Assembly: GCA_016110215.1 (NCBI GenBank) | Contig: JADWQD010000012.1 | Location: 806,001 to 870,000, forward strand | Length of the DNA stretch: 64,000 nucleotides | Source: Capronia americana | Taxonomy: Eukaryota; Ascomycota; Eurotiomycetes; Chaetothyriales; Herpotrichiellaceae | Reading direction: 5' to 3' | Shown: positions 33,946 through 43,589 of the stretch, one piece after another | Layout: each line of letters opens with the position of its first letter | How positions within the stretch are numbered: position 1 is the stretch's first letter | The notes under the pieces: generated by a model | What the model saw: the letters and a program-made list of their open reading frames with translations, nothing else | The model's database searches: none | What the model was told of the DNA's origin: nothing | Program-made: the position numbers and the translations under genes

Positions 33946-35229
33946 ACAAGTCATTCTAGCCCCCCGGTACCTCGTCAGCGATGGTCATCAAAGTCTTCAC
34001 CAAAAGACCCGATCCAACATCAGTCCGCCGACCTGTCAACAACGCCATGTTGCATGGTCCTGCATTGCAATGACCTCGGGCATCACTGTGACGTTCAAAG
34101 AGCTGTGCAGGAGCAGAAAGCTGGCATACGTGCCTGGATCTCCAATGAGTAAAATTGTGGATTCAATGCTCATTTGAGCCATGTCGAGCTTTGGTCATTT
34201 CAAGGACACTGAAGTTGACGGCAGCAAGGTGTACAGTAATGCACGTGGGCATTCTATTTCGGCAAATGGGTATTTTTCGGCCTGTCGACCAGTGTTGTGG
34301 CCACGGATGCCGTCGTGACGGGTCAGGCCAACCAGATTCTAGAAAATGCCCCGGCGAAGCTGCAGCATATATCCTGTCGCTCGTGCATGAGAATCTTCAA
34401 TAGCGGCAATTTTAGGAGCAAGACTAGCCTGATGGCGAGGACGCAGGAATGCGGTGACTGTGCAGTATCCCGCTTCAGTCAGAAAGAACTGCATCTGGCG
34501 CGTGCAGTTACTCTGCTTGGCAGCTCTATACGAAAGTAGCCAAGAGTACACTCAGCATTTAGCTGTTATGCCATGAATTGTCGGATATATGTGTCAGGAT
34601 CAATAAGGCTGATGCAGATGCCTCCGGCGCTCGGCGCGCTCTGTGTCGGGGGCACAAGCACAAGAACAGGTAGTTCGACGTCCGAATTTCGACACAGGTA
34701 CTTTCCATTTCCATCTTTGGGCCTGACCGTGGCCCTGAGGCTCGCTGCTTCAACCAGAGATGTTCCTGCACGCGACTGAGTATAGTGTAATTCGGCCTGA
34801 CCAACGGATCTAAGTTTGCGATCATGTATCTCTACAAAGCTTCACTGGTGCTCAACCGTAGTGCAGAGATCTACAATTGTGAAGTTAGATATGGCTTGGT
34901 TGACTGTGTGAGGTTTTGGAGTCAAGGTGGCCGTGGACAGGCGTGACAGGGCGCCACCCGATATCAAACCGGAACAGTGCGTAAACTCAAACGCCGCCTA
35001 CTGCGCAACTCAAAGATACAGTCTTTCCACTCACCGAAGCTTGCTGCAACATCCTGTTTTTGCAGGGAAGGAAGGGTCCTTTCCTTGGCCGGAAATGCGC
35101 AGGCGTCACTCAACAACCCACGGGCGATTGTCATGGAACAGGCTCGTCATTTAAAAGTTGAAAGAAATTCAATTCGCAAAATCCTTCTTCGCGCCGTTCG
35201 CTATGCCACCAGACATTATCATCCGTCTC
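33946..35229. other. Convergent 3' region of cia2 and the GT25 gene
   Basis: About 1.3 kb with no credible coding frame, repeat or RNA gene seen. Confidence 0.4.
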
Positions 35230-36363
35230 TCATATTTCCGAGGGCGGTCGCATACAGACATCATTGAAGAGAGCTTTACACCGAGCGCTCTGTTCGATGT
35301 TGCCAGTGGTCCCCATAACTCCTTCGAACGCCATGTCACCGGCCGAGCTCCCTTGTCCGTCGCCAACGTGGACCGGGCTTAAGTATCCGGCATCTTTGGC
35401 TGGTTCATAGTGGTTCATGATCTGAGGGTTCACAACCACACAGCGAAGGTCGCCTGATTTGCAAAATGAAGACATGGAAACATCAAAGGCTTCATTAGCA
35501 CCGGTTCCCAAAAGCCGGAGGATCTTGGGCGCGCTCTGTCGCGTCACCGCATAACCAAAGGTGCAAACTGTCTGAACCGAAGTCTGGACCAGTCGATGCT
35601 GGTCTTCCAATTTGTCTCTCAAGTAATGTTTCGACCAGCCTGAGTAATGTTCTGTCTTGCAGCGAGTCTCGTCCCGATACTTGAGCATTGCAGGCATGTC
35701 GTCTTCAATCGCGGATCCACAATGACCCAGCCAGAGAACGTCCCAGTTGTCGCCATAAGGACGGGGGTCGTGAGCTGGTATCTCGACAAATTGCCGAACA
35801 TTATCTGAGACAAGTCGAATTTGTTCCTTGAGCCTTACATCAAAGTCAACATCGTCTTCGACGATGAAGGCCGTTTCAAATCCGGAGGCAATCACAAATT
35901 TGAGGAGATCGATGTGTGCCAACCATGCCATCGCTGAGCCGTGTGCGGGCGTGGTCTTGCCCGAGTCCTTGCCGATGTTCTCGAACGCCTGGACTAGCTC
36001 CGGTGGATTTTGAGGTTGGATCGGAATTGTGAAATCTAGGCCAACAAGATCTGACGCTGCCTTTAGACCACGGGTCCGCCAACTTTCACCCGTGGAGAGG
36101 GCAAGAAGTTTTTGGAACTGAGCCAAGTCAGTTGGCTAAGCCTGTGACAAGGGATGTGCACAACTTACCCCGAGCGTCGAGTTTGCCGCGGCCTCTCGAG
36201 GCGATATCCATGACACGGGCTCACGAGACAAGGGGAGGATTCCGTTACTCTGGTACGCTTGTCGCAAGAAGGCGATGAGAGCCAAAAGGATGATTGCAGC
36301 GATAACGTGAAGGCGGTAGCGCGACCAACTACCTTGGGTTTGCCATGTCCAGCCCCGGAGCAT
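35230..36363 (-). CDS. GT25-like glycosyltransferase, type II membrane protein
   Basis: Two exons (36169..36363 and 35230..36117) around a 51-nt intron encode about 360 aa. Residues ~19-36 (LHVIAAIILLALIAFL) form an N-terminal signal anchor, predicting a Golgi-type topology. After the intron the catalytic part begins FQKLLALSTGESWRTRGLKA, with GSAMAWLAHIDLLKF and the acidic motif ETAFIVEDDVDFDV. The EDD motif and preceding sequence resemble glycosyltransferase family 25 (LPS-type) proteins that are common in ascomycetes. GYAVTRQSAPKIL further along fits the same family. Donor and acceptor sugars are unknown; a role in glycoprotein or wall glycan modification is inferred. The acceptor CTCAG was chosen because the nearer CACAG leads directly to a stop. 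Confidence 0.85.
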
Positions 36364-37730
36364 TATTGAGACATAAAGAATGCGTCTTGGTGAGGCTCAA
36401 TATTATAGTGATTAAAGTTATATATCAGTGGAATCATGATCTGGGCGAAAGCCGTACTTGAGTGACAGCAGTGGAAAGAAAGGTGTGAATTGGTCAGTTG
36501 GGGCTGCGAAGGGGTGAAGGGAAACCTTGACATTCCCAGTCGCCGTGGCTACAGACAGGTGACTCCTGCAGCCGACTGAAGCGCGAGGTTCACAACGCAT
36601 CCATGAGACAAGCCGGAGATTGGCTACACAGTACTCTGCAGCGAGCCGCCGATTGCGTTTTACGAGTACACAGCCCCTTGCTAAACTAGTAGGGAACCAA
36701 CTGGGCCGGTCGCAAGAACGCAGCGCTTAAGGCGATGTATCGTGGGGACAGTTCGTGTTTTGGATGTCTCCCTTGATAAGCTTCCCGCCTCTGCCAGCTA
36801 TTTGTGGGCCACTAGGAGGCTTTACCCGCCGCGAGCCTCTAATCACATAGCTTAGACTTTCTTATTGGCCTCTAAAGTTGCATCAATCCCCACGCTTCTG
36901 TACAGACCCTGCAATATTTGACTCAGACCAGCCTCATCTTCTTGAAGTCCCTGATTCAAGATTTATCTTGAATCAGCAACCTCCTTTTACGCACGCAAGA
37001 TGTACCCAAGGCTCTGCATTTGTGAAGACTGCACCGAGAGTTGGGTGGTTCCAGGCCCGCAAACCTTTCACCTTCTCTCTCTTGTCTTGGTCTTCCATGC
37101 AATGGCTGCGAAACTGGCCAGCTTCACAATCAACGATTTGGCCTCGTGAGGCGCACTTCTGGCGAAGTGGCACTTGTGTTCGGTAATCCATGTTTCATCC
37201 GATGACCCACAGCAGTTCAGTGGTCGACTCTCTTCCTATTCCTGGAGTCTCCCGTCTCCCGCCTGCTAGACGCATCGCCGCCGAGGACACCACAATTACA
37301 TGGCTGAAGGAGACAGTTGGGCAAGACGCAGGAAAACATCTTCTTCCTACCGGCAGCGGTCCTCAATCTCTGTTCCGGGCAATCAAATCTCGATCTCGAA
37401 TGTCTCTCCTGGCAACGACCTGGGCACGGTGCACTGCAGTACAAATTCTGCTCAGCTCGAGGTTTCTTATTTGTGAAACAAAGGCCCCAGGCTCGACCAG
37501 ACGCCCTAGTTCTTAGTCTGCTGGGCGCATCTACTTGTAGTTGTGTCGAGGAGACTGAGGAGCCCACCGCGGCTCATAGCCTGGCCACTACCCTTGAATA
37601 CCAATATGAATCTGCTTTCCAGCCTCCTAAACTCGTATCTGATGCCGTCTTCTCAATTTGAGGTAGCAGCCTCTTCTCTAAGATCCTCACTGCTGGCACA
37701 GACGTCGACGTCGACGCTCGCAACACAAAG
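36364..37730. promoter_or_regulatory. Divergent promoter region, GT25 gene and surface protein
   Basis: About 1.37 kb between two divergent genes. Frames of around 100 codons occur but begin without ATG or have no protein-like pattern. A short tandem GACGTC run stands about 20 bp before the next start codon. Confidence 0.4.
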
Positions 37731-38787
37731 ATGAGAATCTTGACCGCGTCTTTTTGCGCCTTGCCTCTCTTCCTGAGCTCTGTTTCTACTCAAGACAACA
37801 GAGACCCTGATCCAAATAATCATTTTATCAGCCCACCGTTACCGGGTCCTCAGGCTAATGTCGATGCCACTGTCTTCTGGTCCAACCAAAATTGGACTGT
37901 TGGAGTGCAACAAACCATAGACTGGAACTGGGTGACCAACTTGACCAATCTCATGATCACAATGCAACAAGAAGGCAATCCCGAGAGCGTCCAGTCTCGC
38001 CTCATTCTAGGTATGCATCAGTTGCCCGTTTCCAATCTGATTGATGGTGTTGATCGTTCTCCAGACTGCCCCGCTGCGAGTACACAGGACAATATTTACT
38101 GTGAGTAGGCCTCAGCACCAGTACCAGGTTATACGGATTCTCTTGCTTCCAATTGGTCTCGATGTCGATTTTGAAGTCTAACAACCAAAAATAGGGGACG
38201 GAAAAATCTCTCCTATTGACCTCAAGAATGGGTCTATCGCCTACCTGGCAGCATGGGATTGTGATCAACCAGATGCCACTCCGATCTTTTTCTCACATTA
38301 TATCAACCTCACCGAACCGGAACCGGTGGTCACGACAAGCTCCTCGACTTCGACAACGATTGCATCCACATCCTTGGTCTCAAGCACCACATCCGTAACC
38401 CCTACTTCCGCAAACCCGGTCTCGACAAGCTCTGTTACTCCAGCGGCAACTGCGGAGAGCAATCACAGTGGTGGTGGCGGATCTAACTCAGCAGCGCTTG
38501 GAGGTGGAATCGGCGGCGGCATTGGCGGAGCTCTGGTACTGATAGTGCTCGCAGCCTTGTTCATCTACTGGCGCAGAGGAAAGCGGGAAGCCCTCAAAGG
38601 CGCCCAAAGCCATCAGCCGTCGAGGCGCGAACTCCTGCCGGCAAATCAACCGTACCCTCCCAATTCCTACCCCTATCAACAACAGACTTACTACCCAAGC
38701 GAGTTGTCTGGCACTCCTTCTCTGCATCAGAAGGCCATGTCGAACGTGGAGCTGGACAGCAACAGTCGCTCCGGTACAGGAGTATGA
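37731..38787 (+). CDS. Single-pass Ser/Thr-rich surface protein
   Basis: Three exons (37731..38010, 38065..38100, 38195..38787) encode 302 aa. A signal peptide (LTASFCALPLFLSSVSTQ) is followed by an extracellular domain of about 180 residues with N-glycosylation sequons (NWT, NLT, NGS) and Cys in DCPAAS and WDCDQP. Next come a Ser/Thr-rich stalk (SSSTSTTIASTSLVSSTT) and a Gly-rich transmembrane segment (GGGIGGGIGGALVLIVLAALFIYW). The cytosolic tail is basic, then Pro/Tyr/Gln-rich. This architecture (ectodomain, Ser/Thr stalk, TM, short tail) resembles fungal wall-stress sensor-like and Mid2-like proteins. No WSC domain is seen, so ligand and function are unknown. Splicing restores ILDCPAASTQDNIYWDGK across both junctions, which supports the model. 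The 36-nt middle exon is unusually small. Confidence 0.85.
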
Positions 38788-40766
38788 TATTATGGACATC
38801 GGGACGCATTGGGAGGCCCGTTTTGGACGCTGGCTTCGGAAGGAATACTGTCGATGGTTGCATGGTGTAGAAAACAGGTCTTATTGGGCATGGAAGGAAC
38901 AGAAAGAAAGCTGGAAGGCGACATACACGGTAGCCAATGTCGAGATTGGATGGCAGCCACCAGCATCAGCCATCTCGGGTCGTTTCTGGAACTTATGCGC
39001 AATTAGTGTAGGTGGGTTCTGCGAAGTGCCTATGGTACATTAAGTAGTTGTAGTACGGTCCCCAAGCCGGTTTGATTCCTCGACACTGCCATCCCCCTAT
39101 CTTAACCCTACCTGCCACTCTTTGTTGCTGTGAACCATTTACGCCGATTGTCACCCACGAGGCTCCTCGACCTCAGAACCTTGAGCCGAAGTTGAGCCGG
39201 ACGAGAGCCGGCCTAGCAAAAGCGGCGCAAGGTCACGTGGAACACGAGTGAGGCAGGTGTCGAGATAACGACGAGGAAACGAGGCGTTCCGTAGGTTCCC
39301 TGACGTGTCGGCCAGCAAGATAGAAAGGGACTTCACAGGCGAACAACCAGAACGGCGTGGGCCGTGAACAAAATGATTTCGCCCCGCGAGGCTCACGCAG
39401 GTGCCTGGGCGCCGGCTTTCATTGGTGGACCTGGACAGGTGGCGGCATGCTGGTGTGGGGTGGCGAGACGTTGCATTAGTCAAATACACCACGAAAAATT
39501 GATTGCGTGTTCATTACAACGGTATTTCACCGGTCTAGGCTCGGATAGAAGTTCCCTAAGCGTAGTAAAATGGCCACTAAAGTCCAACTCCGCTCGCTCC
39601 CGATGGAGCGCGACAGGTGACTCTGCTCAACGTGACGGCTTCATTACAAGTTGTTACCACGCTGGATCTCTCCACGGTCCTTTTCTCGACGTTGATTTGA
39701 AGCCAATCACAGACACAGAACTGCCCACGTGTATCTCGACCTCACTTCTCTTTCGCTCTTCCAGGATTCTCCGTTCCATCAAACTAAAAACCCGTGTCGG
39801 GCCAACATCCAGCCCCGTCGCTCGGCTTGAAGATCGCCGTCGCACACGACTGAACTGGCGCCGCTCATCTGCCGGTAATGGGCAATAACTGACGAGCACG
39901 CGGTGCAGCGGCCATCCCGAACACTGGTACAGCAGATCTGACCATGAGTTTGGCTCAAAATCGCCAATACTCTTAGCGATACCAAGCTTTTGAAAGCGTT
40001 GTTCGTGATATCAAACTCACGGTTGGCTTTCGTCATTGTTACTCATCCGCCCAGCCATTTGGCGCGCCGTCTTGTCGTCGCCTTCTCATCAGAAGGGCCC
40101 AAGTATAGCCGCTTCGAGCAAACGAGGCCGTGCCGTTGACTACTGATCCCGCTTATGATGATCCCTGATGTCGCCTGCTGACGAGTCCGCAGCTGGCCAG
40201 CGCTCCACCTACGACCCTCCATCGTCTACCTTGCCCTTCCTTCCAACCTCTTATCGATCGTCGGGCTTAAGCCAGCAAGTAACATCATCCGCCCGCAGCG
40301 TAATCTCATCGATGACCCTTCTCTCTCAAATACCAATGGCGCTGGCACGCTGCAGGTGCCCCGACTACCCTTGCTTCGGCTGCTGGACGAATCAGTCGAC
40401 CGACCTTGAACTCGTGGCTACACATGAGGCTTCTTCTGGCCGTCCTCAGCTCCTCCTGTAGCATCACAATTGGATACAATGGGCTGTACCTTCATCCGTC
40501 TGATCCGATGACTTAAGCTTTTTATACTCGGAACTACTAAGCGTCAAGCTTGTTCCAATCGCCGCGACGTTCTTGGCCTCCGTCAAGGTTTGCTTTTTCT
40601 TCGCCCGGCTCCACTTTCTCTGGTTGGCAAAAAATGAAGCTGCTGCTTCCCCATAAATCGCGGACATGCCCTCTTTGACTTTCTCTCCAGCCATATAAGT
40701 CACTTTCATCTTGCGGCCTTCGCACTGCATTTGTTTGTTGCATCTGTATCATATCGCCTGGTCACC
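38788..40766. other. Long intergenic region before the MFS gene
   Basis: About 2 kb with no credible gene. A minus-strand ATG frame at 40464..40730 (88 codons, Lys-rich) matches nothing known and overlaps the transporter's core promoter, so it is not called. The right end carries a TATA-like element and pyrimidine tracts typical of a strongly expressed fungal gene. Confidence 0.4.
40694..40698 (+). promoter_or_regulatory. TATA-like element of the MFS transporter gene
   Basis: TATAA in context CCATATAAGT, 69 bp before the proposed start codon and preceded by a CT-rich tract. Position is plausible for a fungal core promoter. Confidence 0.4.
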
Positions 40767-42782
40767 ATGGCTGCCAACGGAGAGACCGCCGCCTATGATG
40801 ATGTGACCAGATTCGGTCCCAACCCGCCTCATGGCCCGGACATTTCGGGTGGCCACCCGCCATTCGAGGATCCCCATTTCGACATGACTTCGAATGAAAA
40901 GGAAGTCTTCAAGTACTTGTTGAAGCCCGACGACATGTACGACGAAAACGGCGTGTACTGGGCCGATCTTCCCATCTTTAAACGAGCCAAGTTCGTCAGC
41001 AAAGTCGACAGACAGGAGACGCGGAGGGAGTTTGCCGCCTTCTGGCAAATGTTCAAGAACGACCCTCTTGCTCCCGTCGGGTTCTATTTTCGTAACATGG
41101 TCCTCCCCGGTGCCGGTCTCGGTCTGGAAGGTTACGTCCTGTTCTCCATCGGCAACATCAAGCCCCTCTTCCAAGCTGCGTTCCCCGATTGCTGGAAGTC
41201 CAACAAGATCTGCGACAAGACCTGGATCAACGCCATTGACTACCTGGAAATCTGTGGCATCATTGTCGGTCAAATCCTCGTCGGCTTCATTGGTGACTGG
41301 ATCGGGCGTCGTTGGGGTCTCATCCAGGATGCCACGATCATGTTCATCGGTCTGGTCATGCTGGTGTGCGCGTGGGGGGTTACCCAGAACGGTTGGGTCA
41401 TCTGCTACGCTTGGTCCTTGTTCTTCTACGGCATCGGTGTCGGTGGTGAATACCCCATGACCGCCACCTCTGGTATGGAGAACGCTGTCGGGTCCGGCAA
41501 GGTGTCGACGCGCGAAGATCGTCTTCATCGTGGTCGCAAAGTCGTCAGCGCCTTCTTGATGCAGGGTTGGGGTCAATTCTTCAATCAAGTCATCCTGATC
41601 CTCCTGCTGTTGATCTTCCACCACGGCAGCGGAAACGCCCCATACTCCAAGGTCGCCGCTCAATACACCTACCGTGTGTCGTTCGCCATCCCTGCTGTCG
41701 GCACCGCCTGGCTCATCTACTTCCGTACCTACAAGGTCAAGGCCAGCGCCAACCGCCAACTTCGTATTGCGAAGAAGAAGAACGCCGTCACCGGATACGA
41801 CGTCGAGTCCTTGAAGCTGACCTTCTACTACTTCGGCGGGCGTGTCATTGCCACCGCGGGTACGTGGTACATGAACGACGTCTTCTTCTACGGCAACAAG
41901 CTCTTCCAGAGCGAGTTCATCCACGTCATTATGCCCACGAGCAACTCCATCATGCCGGCCTGGCTCTACAATCTGATCAACGTCGGTGTCTCACTGTGCG
42001 GCTACTACCTCGCCAGCTTCCTGGTCGACAACAAACTCTACGGCCGCAAGCACATGCAATCCCTGGGTTTCTTGATGGACTTCATCTTCTTCATCATCCC
42101 CGGCACCCAGCTCAGCTACTACACCTCCAAGGAACACATCAAGGCGTTCCAGGCCATGTACTTCTTGTCGTCGTTCTTCCAGCAATTCGGACCCAACTGC
42201 GTCACCTTCCTCGCCGCCGCCGAAGTCTACCCCGTCGCCGTGCGTGCCACGGCGCACGGTTTCTCCGCCGCGGTCGGCAAACTGGGCGCCCTGACCGCCG
42301 CCGTCGGCTACAGCTACTGGTCCACGCAGACCAAGTTCTGGGTCGTCCCGTGGTTCGGTCTTGCCGGCGTCATCCTCAACGTCGTCTGGATGCCCGACAC
42401 CACCGGCCTCGACCTCAAGGAGCAGGAACGCCGCTGGGCGTACATCCGCGCCGGCCGCGAGCAGGACTACCACGGCATTGCCATCCACCCCAAGCATCTG
42501 AGCCTGTGGGAGCGCATGCGCGGCGTCGGCAAGCACTACGACCCGGACCTCGACTACAAGCAGCGCATCGAGGAGATGCGCGGCGAATGGGAGGAACGCA
42601 TGCAGGCCAAGGTGGCTGAGAAGGAGGAGAAGGACCTCGCCGACCATCTCGCCGACGACGACGACTTCCACCCCGATGCCTCGTCTTACTTCAAGCGTTC
42701 CACCAAATCGCCCAACCTGCAGGGCATGGAGAACGAGAAGATCCCCCCAGCCGAAGGCTTGAACGGCGCCAACGGCATCTAA
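40767..42782 (+). CDS. MFS transporter, phosphate:H+ symporter / Git1-like family
   Basis: An intronless gene of 671 aa, starting at the ATG in GTCACCATGG. The major facilitator fold begins at ~110 after a long hydrophilic N-terminus. The motif GVGGEYPMTATSGMEN matches the GxGGEYP signature of the PHS family, and GFIGDWIGRRWG is the MFS loop 2-3 motif. In the second half, EVYPVAVRATAHGFSAAVGK is typical of the same family. Close fungal relatives transport inorganic phosphate or glycerophosphodiesters; which applies here is unknown. The central loop is Lys-rich and the C-terminal ~110 residues are charged and cytosolic. Third codon positions are strongly biased to C and G, more than in neighbours, suggesting high expression. 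This bias also creates long open frames on the other strand, which are shadows. Confidence 0.93.
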   Translation: MAANGETAAYDDVTRFGPNPPHGPDISGGHPPFEDPHFDMTSNEKEVFKYLLKPDDMYDENGVYWADLPIFKRAKFVSKVDRQETRREFAAFWQMFKNDPLAPVGFYFRNMVLPGAGLGLEGYVLFSIGNIKPLFQAAFPDCWKSNKICDKTWINAIDYLEICGIIVGQILVGFIGDWIGRRWGLIQDATIMFIGLVMLVCAWGVTQNGWVICYAWSLFFYGIGVGGEYPMTATSGMENAVGSGKVSTREDRLHRGRKVVSAFLMQGWGQFFNQVILILLLLIFHHGSGNAPYSKVAAQYTYRVSFAIPAVGTAWLIYFRTYKVKASANRQLRIAKKKNAVTGYDVESLKLTFYYFGGRVIATAGTWYMNDVFFYGNKLFQSEFIHVIMPTSNSIMPAWLYNLINVGVSLCGYYLASFLVDNKLYGRKHMQSLGFLMDFIFFIIPGTQLSYYTSKEHIKAFQAMYFLSSFFQQFGPNCVTFLAAAEVYPVAVRATAHGFSAAVGKLGALTAAVGYSYWSTQTKFWVVPWFGLAGVILNVVWMPDTTGLDLKEQERRWAYIRAGREQDYHGIAIHPKHLSLWERMRGVGKHYDPDLDYKQRIEEMRGEWEERMQAKVAEKEEKDLADHLADDDDFHPDASSYFKRSTKSPNLQGMENEKIPPAEGLNGANGI

Positions 42783-43063
42783 GGGGCTGGCTCGGCTCGC
42801 CACGGCTTGACTTTGGACTTGTGCTTAGAGGGGTTGGGGAGTCGTCGGATGACATACATACACAGCTCATGAGAGCGTTTAGAAGATTGAAGCGTACGAG
42901 TAATGCGATGACGGGGTTTCTAATGTCATGTTCATATCTCCCTCTTACTATTGTCCGTCAAGATTACACCACGGTCTGACGATTCTTTGTTCATGCATGC
43001 AGTCATGCATTCATTTCTTCCTTCCCTCTCTTTTTGTGCCCCGTCTATGATACAGCAGAATGC

Positions 43064-43083
43064 GAGTGCGAGTACGAGTACGA
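43064..43083 (+). repeat. Hexamer tandem repeat (GAGTRC)
   Basis: Three and a third units, GAGTGC then GAGTAC twice, in non-coding DNA. Confidence 0.7.
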
Positions 43084-43130
43084 ATAGACGAACGGAACTC
43101 ATCCCAGCAGAAGTCGACACAACTAAACTC

Positions 43131-43165
43131 AACTCGACTCGACTCTACTCAACCTAACCTAACCT
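43131..43165 (+). repeat. Pentamer repeats (ACTCG-like, then AACCT x3)
   Basis: A degenerate ACTCG/ACTCT pentamer run passes into three perfect AACCT units. The unit differs from the fungal telomere repeat (CCCTAA). Confidence 0.6.
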
Positions 43166-43589
43166 GGACTGTCAGTGTGACGCGATGTGTTGTGTTGCTC
43201 TAGTATTGTATCGTTGCACAGAGTTCACTCCCGCGCGGTGTTGGTGCGTGTATGTGTATAAATATCCTACTAGCACTGCTACTAACACTGATACATACAG
43301 ACTTGATGGTGGAGTGGACCTGACCTAATCTACACAATCTAAAGTGCACACGGAGTGGAACTCGATGTAGACAACGGGCTGTCCATACTGCATTGGAGCT
43401 GTAGGAGGGTCCCGTCGTGAATAACATTACTCTCGTGGACGACTGCGGCGACAACGACAACAGGAGGCAAGCAAGGAAAGGCACGTCGATTCGTTATCAT
43501 TTGCTCTTCGTTCGGCACTTTGATCTAGCTCTTTGGACTGTCTGTCCCTCGGCCCCTCCCTCCACATCGCCGTCTGCACCCACCCCGCC

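Larger units (their letters stand above)
42783..43589. other. Convergent region with simple repeats
   Basis: About 0.8 kb between the 3' ends of the MFS and kinase genes. It has two short tandem-repeat tracts, listed separately, and no coding signal. Confidence 0.5.

Noticed and set aside
40464..40730. ATG-started 88-codon minus-strand frame upstream of the MFS gene
   Set aside because: It is Lys-rich, unrecognised and overlaps the transporter's core promoter; too weak to call.
40749..41924. Minus-strand open frame of about 390 codons inside the MFS gene, with further long frames at 41567..42619 (+) and 41991..42803 (-)
   Set aside because: They result from strong C/G third-position bias of the transporter. 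Their translations are repetitive and match no family.
43131..43165. AACCT tandem units as a possible internal telomere tract
   Set aside because: Fungal telomeres in this group use TTAGGG/CCCTAA; AACCT x3 after a degenerate pentamer run is an ordinary microsatellite.
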